Source of the DNA: Opitutaceae bacterium
GTDB lineage: Bacteria; Verrucomicrobiota; Verrucomicrobiia; Opitutales; Opitutaceae
Length of the DNA stretch: 64,000 bases
Reading direction: 5' to 3'
Assembly: GCA_015075305.1 (NCBI GenBank)
Contig: JABTUS010000008.1
Span: 62,001 to 126,000, forward strand
The position numbers were made by a program, and so were the translations under genes. The notes beneath the pieces were generated by a model. The model had not been told where the DNA came from and made no database searches. It saw only the letters and a program-made list of their open reading frames with translations. Within the stretch, counting starts at the first letter, position 1. Every line of letters starts with the position of its first letter. Below, piece after piece: positions 15,694 to 25,037 of this stretch.

Positions 15694-17079
15694 ATGGCTC
15701 GGCCTATTCCAGATCCCAGGCAGCTCACACTTATTCTCCAAGTCCGTGGAGCGCTTTCGGGCAGGGCATTGGCCGAGGCGATGGGTGTGAGTGAACCTAC
15801 TGTGACGCGGCTGATCAAACGCCTCGGTTCTTCCATCGAACGCGTGGGCGCAGCCCGCAGTTCACGGTATTTGTTGAGGCGCGTGGTCCGCAATTTTGGC
15901 GATCAATGGCCGGTCTATCGCTTGGATGCGGACGGTCGTCCGCGAGTCTGGGGACAACTGCGTGCGTTGCACGGCGGTTTCCGTTTTATTCCGCAAGGTC
16001 CTGCGCCCGCGTGGATGCAGGCGGATTATCCCGACGGCCTGTTTTCCGGTCTGCCTTTTTTCCTGCAGGAAGTTCGACCTCAAGGCTATCTCGGTCGCGC
16101 GATTGCGCGCGATTTTGCTGCGCGTCAGGGAGCTCCGACCGATCTCCGCCAATGGAATGACGATGATGTGCTTTCGTATTTTCTGACTGACGGTCATGAT
16201 TTGCCCGGGGATATGATTGTGGGCGACCGCGCGATGGAACGTGCCCATCGGAGCGCTGAAAATGTGTCGACCACGGCCGTCGCAAACGACGATCGTTCTC
16301 GAGTGTATCCGGAGCAGGCGGCGGCGGCGCAGCGAGGAGAGTTGATCGGTTCTTCCGCAGGCGGAGAACAACCGAAGTTCCTGACCCATGTTTCCCGGCA
16401 ACCCGGCCAGTTCCAATCCGTGCTGGTCAAGTTTTCGTCCGCAGACCCTTCACCGGTTTCACAGCGCTGGGCTGATTTGCTTCGGTGCGAACATCTCGCA
16501 TCCGAAACGATGCGTGCGCGCGGCATCATTGCCGCGCGCACTGAAATCATCGACGCCGGCGGTCGTCGCTTTCTTGAAGTTGAACGTTTCGACCGGATCA
16601 ACGCCTGCGGCCGTCGCGGGATGATTTCGCTCGGCGCCCTCGAGGACGCATTTCTTGCTCAGCCGTCCGCGGATTGGTCGGTCGCAGCGTCATTGCTTGA
16701 AGGAGAAGGTTGGATTTCCGCTGCTGAAGCCCGCTCCCTTCGCTGGATCTGGTGCTTCGGTGATCTCATTGCCAACACCGACATGCACCGCGCCAACGCG
16801 AGTTTTTGGTTTGGCGAGAAGCGGCCTTTTACGCTCACGCGGTTCTACGACATGCTGCCCATGCTCTATGCGCCAGGGTCTCAGGGCGACTTATCTGAGC
16901 GGGCGTTTTTCCCCCGTCCTCCACTTGCTTCGGTCCTGGACGTTTGGCCCGATGCAGCCACTGCGGCTGCGGGATTCTGGGAGCGGGCCGGGGCGGACGC
17001 AGGGCTTGCCCCTTCATTTCGCGCCATCGCTCAGGCGAACTTGTTGGCACTGCGGCGATTGATGGAACGCTTCGTTTAG
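15694..17079 (+). CDS. yjjJ: HipA-family toxin kinase, YjjJ-like, with fused winged-helix N-terminus
   Basis: A 461-residue protein. Residues 10-60 form a DNA-binding winged helix (LSGRALAEAMGVSEPTVTRL) and the rest is a HipA-type Ser/Thr kinase. Visible kinase features are the glycine-rich SSAGGEQPKF near residue 222, a lysine in QSVLVKFSS, a catalytic-loop-like GDLIANTDMHRANASF near 355-370 (Asp and Asn present), and RFYDMLPMLYAP near 382, where HipA has its metal-binding Asp. This arrangement is that of YjjJ (HipH), which lacks a separate HipB because the DNA-binding part is fused. HipA kinases stop growth by phosphorylating translation components; the target here is not known. It stands alone in an islet bounded by direct repeats. 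Confidence 0.88.
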   Translation: MARPIPDPRQLTLILQVRGALSGRALAEAMGVSEPTVTRLIKRLGSSIERVGAARSSRYLLRRVVRNFGDQWPVYRLDADGRPRVWGQLRALHGGFRFIPQGPAPAWMQADYPDGLFSGLPFFLQEVRPQGYLGRAIARDFAARQGAPTDLRQWNDDDVLSYFLTDGHDLPGDMIVGDRAMERAHRSAENVSTTAVANDDRSRVYPEQAAAAQRGELIGSSAGGEQPKFLTHVSRQPGQFQSVLVKFSSADPSPVSQRWADLLRCEHLASETMRARGIIAARTEIIDAGGRRFLEVERFDRINACGRRGMISLGALEDAFLAQPSADWSVAASLLEGEGWISAAEARSLRWIWCFGDLIANTDMHRANASFWFGEKRPFTLTRFYDMLPMLYAPGSQGDLSERAFFPRPPLASVLDVWPDAATAAAGFWERAGADAGLAPSFRAIAQANLLALRRLMERFV

Positions 17080-17092
17080 ACCATTGGATTGG

Positions 17093-17130
17093 ATGGGATA
17101 GGGGCTTCGGTCTTTTCTAGAGCCTGTCCC
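17093..17130 (+). terminator. Imperfect hairpin after the HipA-type gene
   Basis: TGGGATAGG (17093-17101) can pair with CCTGTCCCA (17122-17130) with one G-T wobble. There is no T-tract after it, so termination is uncertain. Confidence 0.25.
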
Positions 17131-17442
17131 ATGACGCCAGCAAGAGCCCGATGAAACCCGAAAGCGCCCAAAATAGAAAACGAGAGGAAAAGGAGAGGGA
17201 AGGAGCGAGGGAAAGTCTCAATGGACACCCTGCGGGAACCGTTCCGCCCGGCAAAGCCTGACGGGCAGCCCAAAGCGAGCCTTGGCTGGCGGCCGGAAAC
17301 GGCGTCTTCAAGCGTAGGCAGCGAACTGCAAAGCCGTGTTACCGAGTCCCGAATTTCTCAAAATGGGGGGGCCGCGGTGTTGGGACATCGTGGGCAGCAC
17401 CGAAGCGCCGATAAGGTTTGGCGTAGAGGAGCCTAACGGAGC
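17131..17442. other. Intergenic stretch without a supported gene
   Basis: Purine-rich on the plus strand near 17170-17215. Two minus-strand frames of about 65 codons look hydrophobic, but their starts and composition are not convincing. The right end grades into the recombinase relic (a VLGHRG-like phrase near 17380 is reminiscent of the LGH motif). Confidence 0.4.
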
Positions 17443-17562
17443 CTGGAGACGACCACGATCTATGCCGAGGTGACGATCACCCAGTTGAACGAGGTCCACG
17501 CCAGATGCCATCTGGTCGGGCGGGCGGACACGGCGCTTGCCGTACCGGCATCCGCACCGTAA
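17443..17562 (+). pseudogene. C-terminal relic of a tyrosine recombinase (phage-type integrase)
   Basis: An open stretch ending in TAA at 17560-17562 reads SLETTTIYAEVTITQLNEVH. The phrase TTxIYAxVxIxxLxEVH is the end of XerC/D- and phage-type integrases, including the catalytic tyrosine in IYAE. About 70 bp upstream another frame gives AAVLGHRG, resembling the LGH box, so the gene has been broken by frame changes and lacks its N-terminal and central parts. It probably marks the integrase of the element that brought the islet. Confidence 0.5.
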
Positions 17563-17563
17563 A

Positions 17564-17776
17564 ATGTCCGCCATGAACGAACTCGTTTTCCAAATCACCC
17601 AGGAGGCCGATGGCGGCTACGTCGCCGAGGCCCTCGGTGAAAGCATCATCACGCAGGCCGACACCTGGGAGGGGTTGCGCGCCAACGTGCGCGAGGCGGT
17701 GACGGCGTTTTACTTCGACCGTCCCGCCCCGAAGGTGCTGCGCCTGCATCTGGTCCGGGACGAAGTGCTCGCATGA
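17564..17776 (+). CDS. hicB: HicB-like antitoxin
   Basis: A 70-residue protein (67 if the ATG at 17573 is used) with the partial RNase-H-like fold of HicB: FQITQEADGGYVAEAL, a short strand, then WEGLRANVREAVTAFYF. No C-terminal DNA-binding domain follows, so it is the short form. Its stop overlaps the start of the HicA gene as ATGA (17773-17776). HicB neutralises HicA by binding it. The two closely spaced in-frame starts cannot be separated from the sequence. Confidence 0.82.
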   Translation: MSAMNELVFQITQEADGGYVAEALGESIITQADTWEGLRANVREAVTAFYFDRPAPKVLRLHLVRDEVLA

Positions 17777-18012
17777 GGTTGCCGCGCGATCTTTGCGGCC
17801 GCGATCTGGCGCGCGTGCTCTGCGCCCGGTGGGCTTACACGAAGGTCAACGAGGTCGGCAGCCACATCATTTTGCAGACGGAGACCCCGCGGCATCACCG
17901 CGTCTCGGTGCCCAATCACAAGCCGCTGCGCATCGGCACGCTCAACGCCATCCTGCGCGAGGTCGCTGTCGCCAAGGGTATCACGCGGGAGGACATCCTC
18001 GCCACGCTCTGA
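17773..18012 (+). CDS. hicA: HicA-like mRNA interferase toxin
   Basis: A 79-residue double-stranded-RNA-binding-fold toxin. It has the helix CGRDLARVLC, then WAYTKVNEVGSHIILQ with the conserved catalytic histidine in GSHIIL, and a closing helix with GTLNAILREVAVAKGIT. It is translationally coupled to the antitoxin in front (ATGA). HicA cleaves mRNA and slows growth when free of HicB. The order antitoxin-then-toxin is the less common but well-known HicBA arrangement. The pair lies 21 bp before the right 41-bp direct repeat. Confidence 0.85.
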   Translation: MRLPRDLCGRDLARVLCARWAYTKVNEVGSHIILQTETPRHHRVSVPNHKPLRIGTLNAILREVAVAKGITREDILATL

Positions 18013-18032
18013 CGGCCGCAAATCTGCGATCC

Positions 18033-18073
18033 TGTCCCGCGGCACGGTGTTTCCAGAAGACGGGAGTGGATTT
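18033..18073 (+). repeat. 41-bp direct repeat, right copy
   Basis: Same orientation as 15143-15183, 37 of 41 positions identical. It begins 21 bp after the HicA stop. Confidence 0.6.
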
Positions 18074-18074
18074 T

Positions 18075-18461
18075 TTGTGGAGCCGGCTGCAGGGGGAGCA
18101 TCCTGTGGAAGTAGCGCTGGGATTGGTGCGCCTGCAGGAGGCGCGTCCAAACTTGGTTTCCGTTGAATTGATCCGAGATCGATTTCGTGAGCACCTCAAA
18201 AGCCAGGGCGAATCTGAAACGTTGAAACGAGCCGTCGTTCAGCTTCTGGCAGAGTATGATCCGGCCACAGCGGCTTTGGATGCGCGCCGGTTTCTCGACG
18301 CGTCCAACTCGGGCATCATGCTGAAAGCTTCGGCAATCGCCACCCTTGGACTGGCCGGTGGAAAGGAAGACCGGACATTGATCGAGCCTTACATGACAAG
18401 TGCGGATATCCGCCTAAGCGAGGCTGCCAAGGCAGCCCTGAAGCGAATGGAAACCAGGTAG
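18075..18461 (+). pseudogene. C-terminal remainder of a helical-repeat (HEAT-like) protein
   Basis: About 128 codons of helical sequence: PVEVALGLVRLQEARPNLVS, ETLKRAVVQLLAEYDP, SNSGIMLKASAIATLGLAGG, RLSEAAKAALKRMETR. The regular pairs of amphipathic helices suggest HEAT/PBS repeats. There is no good start: the frame enters from the 41-bp repeat, and only TTG (18075) or GTG (18105) codons are available. It reads as the tail of a larger gene cut off when the islet arrived, although a short gene with a non-ATG start cannot be excluded. Confidence 0.5.
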
Positions 18462-18535
18462 GAGGAGGTGCGTGCATTCCACGCTCCTCTGCTGAGCGGA
18501 CTCCAACTTGGCGACGACCGAAAGAATCCCGCGCC

Positions 18536-19627
18536 TCAGAGGATGAGCATCGCGTCGCCGTAGCTGAGAAACCGGTATTTCCTTGTGATCGCCTCGACAT
18601 AGATCTCGTGGAGGAAGGGAATGCCATCGACCGAGCCGGGGGCGAGGAATGCGGCCACGAGGCAGAGCAGCGTCGAGCGGGGCTGATGAAAATTCGTGAT
18701 GAGCGCGTCGACTCCGGAGAATGTCCGTGGCGGATGGATGAAGAGAGAGGCCTCGCCAGTGAAGGTTTGAAAGGGCGGAAGAGGCTCCGGGTGTTTGCGG
18801 AGAAAATCCTCGATGCATCGCACTGATGTCGTGCCGACCGCGACTCGACGCCCGTCACCGGGGTGGAAGATGCGCGCCTGTGCGTCCGTGGGCATTTCAT
18901 AGGTTTCGCGGTGAATGGCGTGTTCCTCCACGGTGGGAGTCGAGATCGGCTTGAACGTGCCCAGGCCAACGTGGAGCGTGACATCGGTGGTGTGCACGCC
19001 GGATTGGTGAAGCGAGGCAAGCAGCTCCGGCGTGAAATGCAGTCCGGCTGTTGGCGCGGCAACGGCGACCTGCCGATCCAAGCGGGCGTAGACGGTTTGA
19101 TAGCGCTGCAGGTCCGTTTCCCGCGAACTGCCTTCGGGGTCGTCCCGGTTGATATAGGGAGGAAGTGGAACCGCACCGAGGCGGTTTGCGACCGAGACAA
19201 TCGATTCGGCACCTTCCGTTTCAAACCGGACCCGGGCGCAGCCTTCGGCATCCTTTTCCAGAACCGTTGCCGCAAAGCCGCCTTCGCGGGAGAAATGCGC
19301 GCCGATCGGCAGCTTCTTTCCCGGGCGAAGCAGGCACCACCAGGTGTTGTTTTCCTGAGTGGGGCGCAGGAGCAGGCACTCGCACGCCCCGCCCCCCGTG
19401 CGTTTTGCGAGCAGCCGCGCGGGCAGAACAGCGGCGGAGTTGCGGATCAGGCAATCTCCCTGCCGCAGGAACGCCGGCAGATCCGAGAAGACATGGTGGG
19501 AGATTGTGTGTCGCCCGCGGTCGACAACGAGTAGGCGAGACTGGTCGCGCCTCGCGGCCGGAGTCTGTGCGATCAGGTCCGGCGGAAGTGAGTAGTCAAA
19601 AAGGTCGGTGGCCAGCGGTGGTGTCAC
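18536..19627 (-). CDS. queA: S-adenosylmethionine:tRNA ribosyltransferase-isomerase
   Basis: A 363-residue protein that transfers the ribosyl part of SAM to preQ1 in tRNA, making epoxyqueuosine. The family signature runs through FDYSLPPDLIAQTPAARRDQ, SRLLVVDR, then VAAPTAGLHFTPELL, HVGLGTFKPI, HAIHRETYEMP and a C-terminal FHQPRSTLLCLVAAF. Length and order are normal. The start is GTG at 19627; the family N-terminus fits it exactly. It is convergent with the broken helical-repeat gene and monocistronic here; no tgt gene lies beside it in the window. Confidence 0.97.
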   Translation of the reverse strand: MTPPLATDLFDYSLPPDLIAQTPAARRDQSRLLVVDRGRHTISHHVFSDLPAFLRQGDCLIRNSAAVLPARLLAKRTGGGACECLLLRPTQENNTWWCLLRPGKKLPIGAHFSREGGFAATVLEKDAEGCARVRFETEGAESIVSVANRLGAVPLPPYINRDDPEGSSRETDLQRYQTVYARLDRQVAVAAPTAGLHFTPELLASLHQSGVHTTDVTLHVGLGTFKPISTPTVEEHAIHRETYEMPTDAQARIFHPGDGRRVAVGTTSVRCIEDFLRKHPEPLPPFQTFTGEASLFIHPPRTFSGVDALITNFHQPRSTLLCLVAAFLAPGSVDGIPFLHEIYVEAITRKYRFLSYGDAMLIL

Positions 19628-19817
19628 GATTGAAGCGGGAAACGACAGACTGGATTGGCGCTCAATTCAACCGCAAGGCGTGCCATCGGGAAGACGCACC
19701 ACTCAATTCCCGGCCTCCCGGCCGGCGTCATGCTGTGTGACGAAATTGCTTGCTGCGGGCGGAAGCGGGCACCTAATACCCTTCGCCCGTTTTAGGACGG
19801 GTGGCTGACCCGGTTTC

Positions 19818-19892
19818 GCCGATGTAGCTCAGTGGTAGAGCAACGCTTTCGTAAAGCGTGGGTCGTCGGTTCAATCCCGACCATCGGCTCCA
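19818..19892 (+). tRNA. tRNA-Thr (anticodon CGU)
   Basis: The cloverleaf folds: acceptor GCCGATG with CATCGGC, D-arm with AGCTCAGTGGTAGAGC, anticodon stem ACGCT/AGCGT around loop TTCGTAA (anticodon CGT in DNA), and T-arm GTCGGTTCAATCCCGAC. CCA is encoded at 19890-19892. Anticodon CGU reads ACG (Thr). Confidence 0.96.
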
Positions 19893-19923
19893 GCTTGGGA
19901 GCGCGGGCTGATTGAAGCCCGGT

Positions 19924-20601
19924 TCAATTGTTCCCGATGGCGTCGTCGGGCAGGCTGCCCTGCAGGCGCTTGCGGAGCTTTATGGCTGCGATTTCGCCGC
20001 GAAGCTGATGTGAAAACAATTGAAGGCGCTGGTTGACGTCGAGGGTTTCCAGAAGGGTCTGTTTGACGGCTGCGTTTTCGCAGAGATTGAAGGCCGCGAT
20101 GTCCACAAAGATCTCCGGGTCATCAACAGTCTGGAGAAACTGGGCGAAATTGCTGTGCGGCTCGCCGTTCAGGTGCTGGCGGATGGACAGCAACCGTTCG
20201 ACCCGGGCGCAGAGCCGCTTGTTTTCCCTCGGGGCAGCGCCGTCCACGCTCGACAAAGGTCTGATGCGGATGTGCCGAAACGGTTGATGTCTGGTCGTTT
20301 CTATGATTTCGATACGGGTCAATCCCTGAAGCAGGAGATTGGATGTTCCGTTCTCGTTCTCCTGACATGCCCTGACGATTCCGACACTGGCTACTTTGTG
20401 CAGGGGTTCAGGCTCACCGGAGGTATTGTTGGGATCGATGCCAGCGACAGCAAAGAGCCGATGGGTCGCCAGAACACTCTTGAGCATCAATCGATAGCGC
20501 TCCTCAAAAATGTGAAGCGGCAGGAGAGCTTGGGGAAAGAATGCGACGTCCCGAAGCGCCATGACTGCGATTTCGTCTGGAACCAGAATTTCAGCCTCCA
20601 T
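19924..20601 (-). CDS. LON-substrate-binding-domain protein
   Basis: A 225-residue cytoplasmic protein made mainly of the N-terminal substrate-binding domain of Lon protease, without ATPase or protease parts. It has EIAVMALRDVAFFPQALLPL, HIFEERYRLML, and SVGIVRACQENENG, then a helical half (RVERLLSIRQHLN, DVNQRLQLFSHQLRGEIA). Such stand-alone LON-domain proteins are widespread but functionally unclear. ATG at 20601 is preferred because AGGCG stands 7 nt before it and the domain starts right after; an upstream ATG at 20652 would add 17 unlikely residues. It is divergent from dnaK, with the TGTGAC-rich control region between. Confidence 0.88.
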   Translation of the reverse strand: MEAEILVPDEIAVMALRDVAFFPQALLPLHIFEERYRLMLKSVLATHRLFAVAGIDPNNTSGEPEPLHKVASVGIVRACQENENGTSNLLLQGLTRIEIIETTRHQPFRHIRIRPLSSVDGAAPRENKRLCARVERLLSIRQHLNGEPHSNFAQFLQTVDDPEIFVDIAAFNLCENAAVKQTLLETLDVNQRLQLFSHQLRGEIAAIKLRKRLQGSLPDDAIGNN

Positions 20602-20644
20602 TGATTTCGCCTGTTTATATGCGGTTTGGGCGCGACACGCAAGG

Positions 20645-20702
20645 TGTGACACTCCTGTGCCTCGTCACAGGATTCCTGAATGATCCTGTCACAAACTGTG
20701 AC
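20645..20702. promoter_or_regulatory. Cluster of TGTGAC/GTCACA boxes between the LON-domain gene and dnaK
   Basis: TGTGAC occurs at 20645-20650 and 20697-20702, and GTCACA at 20664-20669 and 20688-20693. They form nested inverted repeats: GTCACA-AAC-TGTGAC is perfect, CCTGTG-N6-CACAGG is perfect, and GTCACAGGAT-N9-ATCCTGTCAC pairs at 9 of 10. They lie about 130-180 bp upstream of the dnaK start and at the start of the divergent LON-domain gene. No CIRCE element is seen here, so these may be the binding sites of another regulator. Confidence 0.5.
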
Positions 20703-20827
20703 TTACTGACGCGCCGCACGTGGTTGCGATCAAAATGCAGGGCGACGATCAATTTTTTAAGTTATTGATGTGCAGCGCATTGATTTGATATGCAAAATTG
20801 AGGAATGCCCATTGCTGATCAGAGTGC

Positions 20828-22777
20828 ATGAGCCGAATTTTAGGTATCGATCTTGGAACCACCAACTCCTGCATGGCCGTCATGGAAGGCGGCGAGCCCG
20901 TGGTGATTCCCAATGCCGAAGGTGCACGCACGACACCATCAGTGGTGGCCTTCACAAAATCGGGCGAGCGGCTGGTTGGCCAGGCAGCGAAGCGCCAGGC
21001 CGTCACCAATCCCAAGAACACCATTTTTTCCGCGAAACGCTTGATTGGCCGCAAGTTCTCAGAGACCCGTGAGGAGTCCAAGAATTTTCCCTTCAAGGTT
21101 GTGGAGGGCAAGAATAGCGACGCGTATATCGAAGTGCAGGTCGGGGACAAGTCCGAGCAGTTTGCGCCGCAGCAGATTTCCGCGTTTGTCCTGGGTAAAC
21201 TGAAGGCCGATGCCGAAGCCTATCTTGGTGAGAAGATCACCCAGACAGTCATCACGGTTCCGGCCTATTTCAATGATTCGCAGCGCCAGGCCACGAAGGA
21301 TGCGGGCAAGATTGCGGGTCTTGAAGTGCTGCGCATCATCAACGAGCCCACGGCGGCGTCGCTGGCGTACGGGCTCGACAAGAAAAAGGACGAAAAGATC
21401 GCCGTATTCGATCTGGGCGGCGGAACGTTCGACGTGTCGATCCTCGAGATCGGCGACGGTGTGTTCGAGGTAAAGGCCACCAACGGTGACACTCATCTTG
21501 GCGGCGACAACTGGGACGAAGCACTGATCACCTGGCTGGTTGAAACCTTTCAGAAGGAAAACGGCATCGATCTGCGCAAGGATCCGATGGCGCTTCAGCG
21601 TTTGAAGGAAGAGGCTGAGAAAGCCAAGATCGCGCTTTCATCGACTCAGAGCTACGACATCAATCTGCCCTTCATCACGGCGGATGCGACAGGTCCGAAG
21701 CATCTGACCGTGTCCCTCAGCCGCTCGAAAATGGAGCAGATCTGCGATCCCCTTTTCCAGCGCTGCATTCCCCCGTTCAAAAGCTGCCTGAAGGATGCGG
21801 ATCTCGCCAACGACAAGATCGACGAACTCGTCCTGGTCGGAGGCATGACCCGCATGCCGAAGGTTGTGGAAATCGCCCGTCAGCTCGGCGGAAAACCGCC
21901 TCACCAGGGAGTCAATCCCGACGAGGTTGTTGCCGTCGGCGCCGCCATCCAAGGTGGCGTGCTCAAGGGCGACGTCCGTGATGTCCTCCTGCTCGATGTC
22001 ACTCCGCTGACACTCGGCATTGAGACCGCGGGCGGTGTCTCGACGGCGATGATTTCGCGCAATACGACGATTCCATCCAAGAAGACGCAGGTGTTTTCCA
22101 CTTATTCCGACAATCAGCCGTCGGTGGAGATCGTCGTCCTGCAGGGTGAGCGTCCGATGTCGCGCGACAACAAGACGCTTGGAACCTTCCGTCTCGACGG
22201 CATCCCGCCGGCGCCGCGCGGAGTGCCGCAGGTCGAGGTCACGTTCGACATCGACGCAAACGGCATTCTCCACGTGTCCGCAAAGGATCTTGGCACCGGC
22301 AAGGATCAGAAGATTACCATCCAGGGCTCCTCCGGACTCTCGAAAGAGGAAGTCGAGCGCATGACGAAGGAAGCGGAGCTCAACGCCGAATCCGATCGCA
22401 AACGCAAGGAATCGGTCGAGACCAAGAATCAGCTCGACAGCATCACCTACCAGCTCGAGAAGACGCTCAAGGAGGCGGGCGACAAGGTGCCAGCCGACAA
22501 GAAGACCGCGATCGAAGCGGCCATTGGTGAGGCAAAGAAGGCACTCGAGTCCGACGATGCCGACAAGATGAAGGCAGCCATGGAGAACCTCTCCAAGGTG
22601 GGTGCCGACCTTTATGCCGCGGCTGCGGCGGCAGGCGCCGCTCCGGGTGCGGACGCTGCACAGGGCGCATCAGGAGCCGCTGCAGGCGCCGCGTCCTCCG
22701 ACGAGGGCAAGAAAACGGAAAAGAAGGCCAACGTTGTCGACGCCGACTTTGAGGTCGTCGACGAGGACAAGAAGTAG
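20828..22777 (+). CDS. dnaK: Molecular chaperone DnaK (Hsp70)
   Basis: A 649-residue Hsp70. The N-terminal ATPase begins [19 protein letters not shown], followed by [39 protein letters not shown], and [18 protein letters not shown]. The substrate-binding domain follows from about residue 390 ([15 protein letters not shown]), then the helical lid and an Ala/Gly-rich tail ending [12 protein letters not shown], typical of bacterial DnaK. It folds and protects client proteins with DnaJ and GrpE, which are not in this window. It is followed by groES and groEL on the same strand, with about 100 bp and a strong hairpin before groES. Two cysteines in the central part ([12 protein letters not shown]) are unusual but do not touch known catalytic residues. 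Confidence 0.98.
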   Translation: MSRILGIDLGTTNSCMAVMEGGEPVVIPNAEGARTTPSVVAFTKSGERLVGQAAKRQAVTNPKNTIFSAKRLIGRKFSETREESKNFPFKVVEGKNSDAYIEVQVGDKSEQFAPQQISAFVLGKLKADAEAYLGEKITQTVITVPAYFNDSQRQATKDAGKIAGLEVLRIINEPTAASLAYGLDKKKDEKIAVFDLGGGTFDVSILEIGDGVFEVKATNGDTHLGGDNWDEALITWLVETFQKENGIDLRKDPMALQRLKEEAEKAKIALSSTQSYDINLPFITADATGPKHLTVSLSRSKMEQICDPLFQRCIPPFKSCLKDADLANDKIDELVLVGGMTRMPKVVEIARQLGGKPPHQGVNPDEVVAVGAAIQGGVLKGDVRDVLLLDVTPLTLGIETAGGVSTAMISRNTTIPSKKTQVFSTYSDNQPSVEIVVLQGERPMSRDNKTLGTFRLDGIPPAPRGVPQVEVTFDIDANGILHVSAKDLGTGKDQKITIQGSSGLSKEEVERMTKEAELNAESDRKRKESVETKNQLDSITYQLEKTLKEAGDKVPADKKTAIEAAIGEAKKALESDDADKMKAAMENLSKVGADLYAAAAAAGAAPGADAAQGASGAAAGAASSDEGKKTEKKANVVDADFEVVDEDKK

Positions 22778-22805
22778 ACACAAATTTCTGATGCGGGCGC
22801 GCGAG

Positions 22806-22830
22806 GGTTGCCGTGTGTTGCACGGCAACC
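22806..22830 (+). promoter_or_regulatory. Strong hairpin in the dnaK-groES gap
   Basis: GGTTGCCGTG-TGTTG-CACGGCAACC: a perfect 10-bp stem with a 5-nt loop. No T-tract follows, so it is not a standard terminator. It could stabilise the dnaK end of a processed transcript, pause transcription or bind a protein. Confidence 0.6.
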
Positions 22831-22876
22831 GACGCTCCTCGCTCGAATACACACAATCCATCCCAAGAATACTCAT

Positions 22877-23173
22877 ATGGCAAAAGTCAAAATCAAGCCG
22901 ATCGGCGATCGCGTGCTCGTGAAGCACATCGAAGAAAAGGAGCAGGTCCGTGGAGGCATCATCATCCCGGATTCCGCCAAGGAAAAGCCGCAGGAGGCCG
23001 AAGTGATCGCTCTCGGCACGGGCAAGAAGGATGAAAAGGGCAATGTCGTCGCCTTCGAGGTGAAGGTCGGTGACAAGGTCCTGATCAGCAAGTACGGCGG
23101 CACTGAGGTGAAGATCGAAAATGAAAAGTTCACCCTGGTCCGTGAAGACGACATCCTTGGCGTGATCGCCTGA
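22877..23173 (+). CDS. groES: Co-chaperonin GroES (Hsp10)
   Basis: A 98-residue protein that caps GroEL. It begins [20 protein letters not shown] and contains the mobile loop [20 protein letters not shown] and the end [11 protein letters not shown]. The ATG at 22877 gives the family N-terminus; an upstream ATG at 22808 would add 23 residues with no counterpart. It lies 46 bp before groEL, in the normal order. Confidence 0.97.
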   Translation: MAKVKIKPIGDRVLVKHIEEKEQVRGGIIIPDSAKEKPQEAEVIALGTGKKDEKGNVVAFEVKVGDKVLISKYGGTEVKIENEKFTLVREDDILGVIA

Positions 23174-23219
23174 GGATTCACCACAATCGCCAGCAATTTA
23201 GGAAAAAACACAATTTATC

Positions 23220-24857
<1,638 letters not shown>

Positions 24858-24906
24858 GACTCTACTGCGTAAGCACGGGTGCTGTGCGCCCGTCTTCGCT
24901 AGGCAG

Positions 24907-24935
24907 GGCCGGTTCCGCAAGGAGCCGGCCTTTTT
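24907..24935 (+). terminator. Rho-independent terminator after groEL
   Basis: GGCCGGTTCC-GCAA-GGAGCCGGCC forms a 10-bp stem with one G-T pair, followed by TTTTT. It lies 50 bp after the groEL stop. Confidence 0.85.
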
Positions 24936-25037
24936 CATGCCTGCGTGCGGTTCCGCGACTCCGGGGCGGCTCGACGGAAAGGCAGGAGGGCGAGGTTTTC
25001 CCTTTCCTTTCCCCGGAAGCGGCGTTTCGGTCGCTGC

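Noticed and set aside
17076-17311. Two hydrophobic minus-strand open frames after the HipA-type gene
   Set aside because: They overlap each other in different frames, lack good starts and could arise from the purine-rich tract on the other strand.
20652-20827. CIRCE operator upstream of dnaK
   Set aside because: No TTAGCACTC-N9-GAGTGCTAA-like pair is visible; only the TGTGAC/GTCACA boxes are.
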